A stretch of 9,251 bases of DNA from Lachnospiraceae bacterium (lineage in GTDB: Bacteria; Bacillota; Clostridia; Lachnospirales; Lachnospiraceae), in the NCBI GenBank assembly GCA_016297945.1, contig JAEDFR010000092.1:1-9251 (forward strand), in the 5' to 3' direction. The position numbers were made by a program, and so were the translations under genes. Below the pieces are notes generated by a model. It saw only the letters and a list, made by a program, of their open reading frames with translations. It was not told the origin of the DNA and did not search any database. Below, piece by piece: positions 1-6,513 of the stretch (its first letter is position 1; every line of letters begins with the position of its first letter).

Positions 1-51
1 GCATCCTTGCTGCGAATTGCTGAAACAGAACGAAATATTAAGATGAACTAA
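1..51 (+). CDS. possible 3' end of an unidentified plus-strand gene
   Basis: Frame 1 is open from the window edge to a TAA at 49-51 and would encode ASLLRIAETERNIKMN. Frame 2 is also open for about the same length, to a TGA near 44-46, so length alone does not establish coding. The composition of frame 1 looks protein-like, but I recognise no family. If real, the gene converges with the minus-strand LCP gene, with the palindromic element between them. Very low certainty; the sequence to the left of the window would decide. Confidence 0.22.
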   Translation, partial: ASLLRIAETERNIKMN

Positions 52-180
52 TACATCTCACAATAAATCCGCATAAAGCATTGCTCCGCCCAACTGTGTA
101 CTTTTTCCACAACAACAAATCATAAAGTTTATGATTTAAACTAAATAAAATAGCTACGCAATAAGTTCTCCTTCATCGTT
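52..180. other. AT-rich intergenic stretch with a small palindrome
   Basis: I see no gene here. The only structure noted is an AT-rich interrupted palindrome at 119-135 (ATCATAAA, G, TTTATGAT). It could form a weak hairpin and is followed by TTAAACTAAATAAA. It may be a poor terminator for a plus-strand gene ending at 51, or simply low-complexity DNA. Confidence 0.35.
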
Positions 181-493
181 TTAAGTTAGAATTTGGCAGT
201 ATGCTATATCTGCATTCAATTCATATGTTGTAAAAAAATAGTTTGATTTCTTGCAATTTGCGGAAGTTGACTAGTTTATCTTAATAATCCGAAAATATAT
301 CAGCACTTCGCGACACGGATGTCGCGAAAGGCGCATAAAAGGCAGGATGCCACTTATGCGCCGCGTGCGTATGTATGACAAAAATTTAAACGGATTATTT
401 AGATAAACTGTTCAACGTACGCATTGCAAGAAATCAAACTATTTTTCTCACAACGGCAGAATGTCTAAAATACAGTTGCCAATTCTAACTTAA
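181..493. mobile_element. long imperfect palindrome, MITE-like, TTAA-flanked
   Basis: The two ends are inverted copies of each other: TTAAGTTAGAATTTGGCA at 181-198 against the complement of 477-493, differing by one T. Inside, 234-257 matches the complement of 423-446 perfectly over 24 bases. Further in, 273-291 matches the complement of 391-409 at 18 of 19 positions. Weaker matches join these blocks. TTAA lies at both outer edges (181-184 and 490-493), with TA inside it, as expected if a TA or TTAA target was duplicated on insertion; being self-complementary, it could equally be part of the repeat. There is no coding capacity. Non-autonomous MITEs mobilised by a transposase elsewhere have this form, and IS630/Tc1-type elements target TA. 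The alternative is a long structured RNA whose arms diverged under base-pairing constraint. The right edge lies five bases past the stop codon of the minus-strand LCP gene. Confidence 0.65.
303..368. repeat. GC-rich branched stem-loops at the palindrome centre
   Basis: Two adjacent hairpins fill the centre of the large palindrome. The first is perfect: TTCGCGAC (307-314), a six-base loop ACGGAT, and GTCGCGAA (321-328). The second has a nine-bp stem GGCGCATAA (330-338) with TTATGCGCC (354-362), a small AA/AC internal loop, and an inner stem GGCA/TGCC (341-344 with 348-351) closing on GGA. Outside both, GCAC (303-306) can pair with GTGC (365-368), making a three-way junction on top of the long arm stem. 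GC content here is clearly higher than in the AT-rich arms. Confidence 0.75.
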
Positions 494-498
494 ATATC

Positions 499-1977
499 TT
501 ACTCCCCATAGAGGGTTTCTTTCAGAAATCGCTTATTTGCCTCAAAGTCCACCTCCAAAACAGCCATGCTCCTTATGGTTGCATTGGAATAAGTTCCCTC
601 CATCGGTACACATTGCTGCACCATGTCATAGCCAATAATTTTATAACCACCAAGCGCAATTTTATAGCACTCATTCTGCTTAAGATTGGTCGTTAAATTC
701 GGGAACAAGCCATCAATTACCCCACCGGAATTGCTTACCATAGCTCCGGGAAGTTTTTTAAATACTTCCCCCAACACTTTACGCTGTCGTTCTGTTCTTC
801 CAAAATCTGTACCAATGTATCGGTTACGGGTATAGGCAAGTGCCTGTGGTCCGTTCAAATGAATAACGCCGCTTGCGGATGCATCCAACCAGTCATAATC
901 CAGATTTCTTCCAAGAAGCTGATTATATTCCATCAGATATCCGTTAATCAGCTGAACCTCTTCATTGGTTACCTCAAGGTCAATGCCTCCCACGGCATCT
1001 ACCAGATTGGCAAATGCTTCAAAATTTACCAGAGCATATCGATGCACGGGAATATCAAAATTCTGTTCAATCGTCTGCATCAGCAGTTCCGGTCCGCCAT
1101 ATGCATAAGCTGCATTTAGACGGTTTCCGTCATGCCCCGGAATCTCTACATACATATCACGTAAAAAGGACGTCATGGTAATCGTTTTGGTCTTATCACT
1201 AATGGACACCAAAATCATGGCATCTGATCTTCCGTCATCTCCACCCAGACGGGAATCATTTCCGATCAGAAGAACATTAACAACACCGTTATCCTTATAA
1301 GATTCTTTCGTCAGGCTTTCCACTTCATTGTAGGTCATTTTTTGATAGACATGATTGACGGCCATATGGATACCACCGAAAATCAATATGAAAAAGACAG
1401 CCAAAAATATCAAAAATGCCTTTGCAGCTCCGTTTTTCTTTTTCTTCTTATTCTGTTTTTTACTATTTTTGTTTTTCTTTCCTGCCATCTGATTTTTTGC
1501 CTGCATTTTGCTTTGTTTTATCTCTCTTTCTCTTTCATCCTCACGACGGGAGCGCGCCGAAGTATCTCTTCTTGTATGCTCCGTTGACTTTTGATCACGC
1601 GAATCTGTTCTCGCCCGATCTGCCGACTTTTTGCCTTGCGAATCGGTTCTCACCCGATCTGCCGGCTTTTTGCCATACGAATCTGTTCTCGTCCGATCTG
1701 CCGGCTTTTTGCCATGCGAAGCTACTCTTGTACGGTCTGTGGGCCCTCTATCATGAGAATCGTTTCCGGTACGGTCTGTCGACAAATCGAATTTCAACTC
1801 ATCGTATGCATCTTCGGTATATCCGATAATATCAAAATCAGCCTTGGTTGGCTTTTTTTGCATCGGCTCTTTTTGATTGGATTCGGTAAGTGAAAAATCT
1901 AAGTTTAGCTGTCGGTCAACAAAATCTTCCAGACCTTTTTGAATCTCTTCATTTTCAAAACGTTTTTCATCAGCCAT
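499..1977 (-). CDS. LytR-CpsA-Psr (LCP) family wall-polymer ligase, repeat-rich cytoplasmic tail
   Basis: LCP enzymes sit in the membrane with an outside catalytic domain and transfer lipid-linked anionic glycopolymers such as teichoic acids onto peptidoglycan; the exact polymer here is unknown. I chose the ATG at 1975-1977 (MADEKRFEN, 492 residues) because AGGAT lies 8 bases upstream; an in-frame ATG 12 codons earlier gives MLCQNGRIG and looks less natural. Layout: acidic N-terminus; six 13-residue repeats at about 68-145, best copies DRTRTDSYGKKPA; a very Lys-rich stretch to about 182; one membrane segment at about 184-206 (KAFLIFLAVFFILIFGGI); then the LCP domain at about 232-409. Family motifs are present: VLLIGNDSR, GRSDAMILV, TSFLRDMYVEIPG, RLNAAYAYGG, GGIDLEV and LAYTRNRYIGTDFGRTERQR, including the conserved Asp and Arg residues. 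The cytoplasmic tail of about 180 residues is much longer than in typical LCP proteins. A terminator lies upstream, so the gene may have its own promoter, though I found no convincing one. Confidence 0.93.
   Translation of the reverse strand: MADEKRFENEEIQKGLEDFVDRQLNLDFSLTESNQKEPMQKKPTKADFDIIGYTEDAYDELKFDLSTDRTGNDSHDRGPTDRTRVASHGKKPADRTRTDSYGKKPADRVRTDSQGKKSADRARTDSRDQKSTEHTRRDTSARSRREDEREREIKQSKMQAKNQMAGKKNKNSKKQNKKKKKNGAAKAFLIFLAVFFILIFGGIHMAVNHVYQKMTYNEVESLTKESYKDNGVVNVLLIGNDSRLGGDDGRSDAMILVSISDKTKTITMTSFLRDMYVEIPGHDGNRLNAAYAYGGPELLMQTIEQNFDIPVHRYALVNFEAFANLVDAVGGIDLEVTNEEVQLINGYLMEYNQLLGRNLDYDWLDASASGVIHLNGPQALAYTRNRYIGTDFGRTERQRKVLGEVFKKLPGAMVSNSGGVIDGLFPNLTTNLKQNECYKIALGGYKIIGYDMVQQCVPMEGTYSNATIRSMAVLEVDFEANKRFLKETLYGE
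1543..1776 (-). repeat. six tandem 39-bp coding repeats in the LCP gene
   Basis: Six consecutive 39-base units encode 13-residue repeats: DRTGNDSHDRGPT, DRTRVASHGKKPA, DRTRTDSYGKKPA, DRVRTDSQGKKSA, DRARTDSRDQKST and a degenerate EHTRRDTSARSRR. The middle copies are very similar at the DNA level too (recurring GGCAAAAAGCCGGCAGATCG). The first and last copies have decayed, as is usual for an array grown by slippage or unequal recombination. The unit is basic, hydrophilic and probably disordered. Confidence 0.85.
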
Positions 1978-2050
1978 TTTTATACATCCTATCCTTCCAT
2001 TTTGACAGAGCAATCAAAAACACTGCCACTTGGCTCATTGTTTACACACA

Positions 2051-2078
2051 AAAGGCTGTCCGTTATCAGACAGCCTTT
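2051..2078 (-). terminator. intrinsic terminator after the BI-1 family gene
   Basis: A perfect ten-bp stem, AAAGGCTGTC (2051-2060) with GACAGCCTTT (2069-2078), encloses an eight-base loop. Read on the minus strand it starts six bases after the TAA of the BI-1 gene and continues into CTTTTGTGTGT, a short, imperfect U-rich tract. It separates that gene from the LCP gene and may end transcription only partly. Confidence 0.75.
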
Positions 2079-2084
2079 CAATCT

Positions 2085-2960
2085 TTATTTTCTTTTTCCA
2101 AATAGACTTAGTAGTCTCAAAAACAGATTGATAAAATCCAAATATAGTTCAAGGGCGCAATACATTGACATTGCTAAGGCATTGTTGCTATCCGAGGTAG
2201 CCGCAATCCTTTTTGCCTTATTTGCATCGTAGGCTGTTAATCCGACAAAAATAAGCACTCCAACTATACTTACAATAAAGTCAAACATACTGCTTCGCAG
2301 GAATATTAAATTGACACAGGAAGCAATGATAATACCAACCAGTCCCATCAGGCAGATATTACCGACAGATGATAAATCTCTGTCTGTCACCATTCCATAG
2401 ATAGCCATAAAAGCGAACATGCCGGAGCACATCAAAAATACTGCTGCCAGTGAACCACCGGTAAATATCATAAAGAAAATAGAAAACAACATGCCGGTCA
2501 TATAAGAATATGCCGCAAACAAAACACCTGCCAAAATCGGCTTATTTTTTGCTATTGCGAAATTTGCTCCCCAGACAATTGCAAGCTCTGTAAGGATAAA
2601 AACAATATAATTATTTCCTGTCAAAATTCTGATTGCAACTGCAGGCGATGTTGTTAATGCTGCACCTGCTGTAATGAAAAGCGCAACCATCATAAACAGA
2701 TAGGATTTGGCGATCACTTCATTGGAAATGATAGCACCCAGATTTTTGATACCTGTCATCTGAACCGGATTTCCACTTTCAAATCCCGCATTCATATCCA
2801 TACCATATCCGTTTGGCGTATAATCAAACTGACCATTTGCGCCATACTGTTGATTATATCCATTTGCACCGTACTGCGGATTGTATCCATTTGTACCACC
2901 CTGATTGTACTGGGATGATGTCTGATTGATACCTTGTTCTTCGGGTCTGTAAGTATTCAT
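2085..2960 (-). CDS. Bax inhibitor-1 / YccA-YetJ family membrane protein
   Basis: This is a multipass inner-membrane protein of the BI-1 superfamily. The Bacillus member YetJ is a pH-sensitive calcium leak channel; other bacterial members are tied to membrane protein quality control. Function here is inferred from family only. The start is the ATG at 2958-2960 (MNTYRPEEQG, 291 residues), set by GGGGG eight bases upstream; an earlier in-frame ATG 13 codons back (MCYRIGRKK) would run through that ribosome site. Residues 1 to about 67 form a cytoplasmic tail rich in Asn, Gly, Gln and Tyr with the repeated unit YGANGYNQQ. From about 80 on there are roughly seven hydrophobic segments. The family signature appears late: LTAYDANKAKRIA (about 241-253) and ALELYLDFINLFLRLL (about 269-284). 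The gene follows the EAL gene by 82 bases and ends in a terminator, so it may be the last gene of a transcript. Confidence 0.92.
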   Translation of the reverse strand: MNTYRPEEQGINQTSSQYNQGGTNGYNPQYGANGYNQQYGANGQFDYTPNGYGMDMNAGFESGNPVQMTGIKNLGAIISNEVIAKSYLFMMVALFITAGAALTTSPAVAIRILTGNNYIVFILTELAIVWGANFAIAKNKPILAGVLFAAYSYMTGMLFSIFFMIFTGGSLAAVFLMCSGMFAFMAIYGMVTDRDLSSVGNICLMGLVGIIIASCVNLIFLRSSMFDFIVSIVGVLIFVGLTAYDANKAKRIAATSDSNNALAMSMYCALELYLDFINLFLRLLSLFGKRK

Positions 2961-2968
2961 AATCAATT

Positions 2969-2975
2969 CCCCCTT
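2969..2975 (-). promoter_or_regulatory. ribosome binding site fixing the BI-1 gene start
   Basis: AAGGGGG reads into an eight-base spacer AATTGATT and then ATG at 2960. It is the only strong purine-rich site near this reading frame and decides against the upstream in-frame ATG. Confidence 0.7.
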
Positions 2976-3042
2976 TTTTCTACCGATACGGTAACACATA
3001 TATTATTGTTTTGCAAGCAAATGAAATGGATTTAATAATTTC

Positions 3043-6000
3043 TTAATTTTCGGCAATTTTAATCCTGCCGTTCTCATTTTGAAGTTTGGCCTTGTGAATT
3101 CCAAAAATGTGATTGTGATATTCCTTGAGATTGACAAACACTTCACTATGGCGTAACAACAATGCTGATTGAGATTGCATATCACCAAGAATAATGACCT
3201 CATCCACCTCTCCATCCAAAATAACAGATGCATAGGAAATTTCGATTTCTACAGGATGTGCCACACATCCGATTCCACAAATCTGTTTTGCATTCATTTC
3301 AGCACGCAAACTGGTATTTTGTATCACAATCCGGTTATCTAACGCCTCAAAAGAACCAATGCCAACACCTGCAAATAATGTAGAATGCAAAGATACATCA
3401 CAAAACAGAACACGTATGTCCGTCTCACCTTTCACACTGCCAATGGCTACCCCCTTATTTCCGACCATATTAATGACATATTTTCCACGATTGATACAGA
3501 TATTTCCACCCATTCCGGAGCCAATCGCCACACTGTTTTTGGCATTTGTTTTGATTTCAATCGTACCATCCTGTTCAAAAATTAAGTCACCATGTCGTTT
3601 GTCCATATCATTTCCGATGCCAAAGCATCCATCATAATTGCATTGGATAAGTAACGAACCTTCACCATCCAAGGTCAAACGGGAATTTTCCGGCACCCGG
3701 ATACCTCCGGTCCGAAACTCATTTTCTCCACGCAAAACTAAGGTCAGGTCACAATCCTCTCCAATATCAATACAAGGCTGTCCTCGCTTTGTACCAAGGC
3801 TCACATTATTTAATACCAGTCTGCCATGATATCCGTCGGCAATCTGTATCATCATATTAGAAGCCATTCCCGGGACACCATTAATATCTAAATTCCGGTA
3901 GGTAGTTTCCTCATTGGGAATCACGATATATTCACATTCTTCTGAATGCAGCTTTGCCAAAGAAATACGAAACTCTTTTCCCGCCGTATATACTTTCTTG
4001 GTTTTATCAAAAAGTAATTGCTTGGTGAGCTGATGAATTTCCCGTTTAATCCGCACATCAATATTTTGCAGTACTTCCGCACCGGGTCTCGCCGTATAAT
4101 ATCCCTGAATCAAATCCACACCAAGATGAATTACAGTCTGCATTTCTTCGTAGGTTTCTATTCCCTCTGCCAGCACAATGATACGGTTATCATGTGAAAA
4201 CTCAATAATTTCTTTTACAAAATGTTGTTTTTGCGGGCTTTTATGAATTTCTGTCAATAATCCGCGGTCAATTTTCACATATCTTGGCATATAACGAAGC
4301 AAATTCAATATATTGGAGTAACCCGTACCATAATCATCGATTGCGGTTTCCATTCCAATACGCGCATATTTTTCTTTGATTTCTAAAAGCTGTTCATCAT
4401 CGATTTCTGCCTGTTCTGTCAGTTCAATTACAATCTGCTTGCTGTTATCCTGCAACAACTCCACTACTTCTTTGGTATCCGATTCATTTATTATTATGCC
4501 GGGAATACTGTTAATAAATATTTTTTTACCTATAAACCGCTCCTGTCGCTCAGAAAGGCAGGTCAGCACATTATAAAAAGTATATTTTTCAACATCGTAC
4601 AGGCGATTCATCTGCTCTGCATATTTCAAAATAGTAAGGGGCGGAACCGACTGCTTCGTTGTTGTACGCATCAAAGCTTCATATGCAAATATTTCTCCTG
4701 TTTTTGCATCCACAATTGGTTGGAAATAGTAAGTAAACAGATTTTCATCCAATATTTTTTCTACCAGTTTCCGCTCTTCTCTCTCCGTTTCACTGATTTG
4801 TTTAATCAAATCAGAGTTTATCACATCCGAAAAAGAACCATGCAATCCATTTAATGTATCTGCACTCATATTTTGCAATGCAGTTTCTAAATTCGCCAAT
4901 CTATTTTGTTCAAAATGGCACTCCTGTAAAGACATTTCATTGTGATTAGCTATCGTTAACCGTCTCAGGCTTTCCAGGCCACGGGTAACATTCGAAATCC
5001 ATGCACTGTATGCCTGATCATAGCCCATGGTATCTTTTCCGTATTCCCATACTGCATATCCCATGCACTGCTCTTCAAAATGAAGCGGTGTAAAAAGAAA
5101 TGCCTTGGGTTGCTCTCTATCTTCCTGCAATTCCGGCAAAAGTTCCGTTTTATCAAAAAACCTTGTTAAGTCAACTCTTCCCGGATTATCCATACTTTGT
5201 CGACATTCCAGTGCATATAACATACGATTGCTGTAATGACTCCAATCCGCATTTGGCATGCACAGACTTTCCATCGTCTCCCACTGCTCATTCAGACACA
5301 GATGAAAGCTCGAAAACTCCTGTATCTGATAGGTATATGAAAAAATAACGTTCATCAGATCTGTCAGTTTCGTCTGACACATCAGATCATCCATCATACT
5401 ATTCAAGTATAACAGAAAATCACGTTCAGAGATTGTTACTTCCCAGCTTTCCCTGTTCATGGAACGAAGTGCAACATCACATTTACATCCACAACTGCTT
5501 CCGATAAATAATTCGATTTTGGGATTGAAATCCGGAATTTCTGTTCCATCAAGCAATGCACGAATTGCTTTTCCTGTGTGCTTTCCACACTCCCATGACG
5601 GTATCGGGACAGACGTCAAAGGCTTCGGACTGGTCTTTTTCTCCTGTCGCGAATCATATCCGACAATCGCGATATCCTCCGGCACACGGACCCCTTTCTT
5701 TTCCAAAGCATTGGCCACTCCGATAGCCATACAGTCATTGGCACAGGCAATCGCCTGCGGCAAATCATCAGGTGTCTTTAACAACTTCTCCACCATACTT
5801 TCGCCACTGGTATACCAAAAATCCCCTTCAAAAATCCAGTCCTTTCGCACCTGTAGCTGATGTTCTTTCATGCATTCCAAAAATCCGTTCAGACGCTGAA
5901 TGGAATGCGGATGCCACGACTTTCCGGTCAGATAGGCAATTTTTGTAATCCCATGGCACTCAATCAGATGTGAAATCAAATGCTTTGTCGGATGAAAATA

Positions 6001-6414
6001 ATCGGTCGAAACAGTAGGAAAATACTCACTTTCTTTATCAACAAATAGAACAGGTCCCCGGAAAAAAGTATGCAACTCATCTTCTAAGCGCTCTATTAAC
6101 CCGGTGGTCTGAATGGTATCAGCCAATACAACAAAACCATCAAAGTTCTCATATGGAATAAGTGAAAAAATACCGGATTCACCAATTTCACGATTCGTTG
6201 TTTCCTGATACTTTCTATACATAGCAAAGATACAGACATCATAATCATATGCAAATGTCTGCTCTAAAAATCCATCTATAAATTCCTTTTGATAGCTCTC
6301 ATCAGGCTGCCCTAACAGCAAACCAATTCTCTTTCTGCTCATACCATCGATCCCTATTTTATCTTTTATATCTTTACAATTTCTTTTTATCTTGCGGTCT
6401 TCTTTTTCTGACAT
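3043..6414 (-). CDS. LacI-sensor / GAF-like / EAL c-di-GMP phosphodiesterase with C-terminal beta-helix-like domain
   Basis: Predicted to hydrolyse cyclic di-GMP to pGpG, probably in the cytoplasm: no signal peptide or membrane segment is visible in 1123 residues. Domains in order: a LacI-type periplasmic-binding fold at about 26-306 (RKRIGLLLG, FDGFVVLAD, KIAYLTG, AIACANDCMAIG, VPEDIAIVGYD) with no helix-turn-helix before it, ending in SSCGCKC; a GAF-like region at about 330-485; a Glu-rich, probably coiled-coil linker at about 490-555; an EAL domain at about 556-790; and a repetitive beta-helix-like domain at about 805-1123. Catalytic residues all appear present: E579 of EAL, N635, E664, D693-D694 (IDDYGTGYSN), K714, E750 (AEGIET) and Q770 (QGYY). 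The last domain has recurring GIGS/GIGN motifs and strand-turn units, resembling carbohydrate-binding beta-helix repeats of surface proteins. Start is uncertain: the first ATG (MSEKEDRKIK) has only weak AAAAGG upstream, while the ATG at 6340-6342 (MSRKRIG) has AGGGAT about eight bases before it and begins exactly at the sensor fold. Confidence 0.9.
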   Translation of the reverse strand: MSEKEDRKIKRNCKDIKDKIGIDGMSRKRIGLLLGQPDESYQKEFIDGFLEQTFAYDYDVCIFAMYRKYQETTNREIGESGIFSLIPYENFDGFVVLADTIQTTGLIERLEDELHTFFRGPVLFVDKESEYFPTVSTDYFHPTKHLISHLIECHGITKIAYLTGKSWHPHSIQRLNGFLECMKEHQLQVRKDWIFEGDFWYTSGESMVEKLLKTPDDLPQAIACANDCMAIGVANALEKKGVRVPEDIAIVGYDSRQEKKTSPKPLTSVPIPSWECGKHTGKAIRALLDGTEIPDFNPKIELFIGSSCGCKCDVALRSMNRESWEVTISERDFLLYLNSMMDDLMCQTKLTDLMNVIFSYTYQIQEFSSFHLCLNEQWETMESLCMPNADWSHYSNRMLYALECRQSMDNPGRVDLTRFFDKTELLPELQEDREQPKAFLFTPLHFEEQCMGYAVWEYGKDTMGYDQAYSAWISNVTRGLESLRRLTIANHNEMSLQECHFEQNRLANLETALQNMSADTLNGLHGSFSDVINSDLIKQISETEREERKLVEKILDENLFTYYFQPIVDAKTGEIFAYEALMRTTTKQSVPPLTILKYAEQMNRLYDVEKYTFYNVLTCLSERQERFIGKKIFINSIPGIIINESDTKEVVELLQDNSKQIVIELTEQAEIDDEQLLEIKEKYARIGMETAIDDYGTGYSNILNLLRYMPRYVKIDRGLLTEIHKSPQKQHFVKEIIEFSHDNRIIVLAEGIETYEEMQTVIHLGVDLIQGYYTARPGAEVLQNIDVRIKREIHQLTKQLLFDKTKKVYTAGKEFRISLAKLHSEECEYIVIPNEETTYRNLDINGVPGMASNMMIQIADGYHGRLVLNNVSLGTKRGQPCIDIGEDCDLTLVLRGENEFRTGGIRVPENSRLTLDGEGSLLIQCNYDGCFGIGNDMDKRHGDLIFEQDGTIEIKTNAKNSVAIGSGMGGNICINRGKYVINMVGNKGVAIGSVKGETDIRVLFCDVSLHSTLFAGVGIGSFEALDNRIVIQNTSLRAEMNAKQICGIGCVAHPVEIEISYASVILDGEVDEVIILGDMQSQSALLLRHSEVFVNLKEYHNHIFGIHKAKLQNENGRIKIAEN

Positions 6415-6451
6415 TTTTCATTTTGCCTTTTAGCTTATATTCCGGTTTTGA

Positions 6452-6480
6452 TTTATTCCCCGTATTTTCGTATTATTCAA
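6452..6480 (-). promoter_or_regulatory. weak candidate promoter for the EAL gene
   Basis: On the minus strand TTGAAT (6475-6480) is separated by 17 bases from AATAAA (6452-6457). Each hexamer matches the vegetative consensus at four of six positions. It lies in the 99-base gap upstream of the EAL start. Such matches arise easily in AT-rich DNA, so this is only suggestive. Confidence 0.25.
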
Positions 6481-6513
6481 ACAGAATATCTTTCTATTTC
6501 TATATTTTGCTAC

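Noticed and set aside
301..370. CRISPR-like or attC-like reading of the central hairpins
   Set aside because: There are no direct repeats with regular spacers, and the hairpins differ from each other; they belong to one branched fold inside the larger palindrome.
1416..1893. Plus-strand open frames of 100-137 codons with repeated RPICRLFA-like segments
   Set aside because: They are the antisense of the LCP repeat array; the repetition comes from the 39-bp units, and the minus-strand frame has clear LCP motifs.
2981..2993. TACCG-ATA-CGGTA hairpin upstream of the BI-1 gene as a terminator for the EAL gene
   Set aside because: The stem is only five bp and no T-run follows on the minus strand; at most it is a small leader structure.
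3010..3021. TTTGC-AA-GCAAA palindrome as an operator for the BI-1 gene
   Set aside because: It is short, AT-rich and not paired with a convincing promoter; chance occurrence is likely.
3003..3233. Minus-strand open frame of 76 codons overlapping the 3' end of the EAL gene
   Set aside because: It overlaps the real gene in another frame, looks like no known family and has no evident ribosome site.
5459..5860. Plus-strand open frame of 133 codons
   Set aside because: Antisense to the LacI-like domain of the EAL gene, which has strong family motifs; no independent coding evidence.
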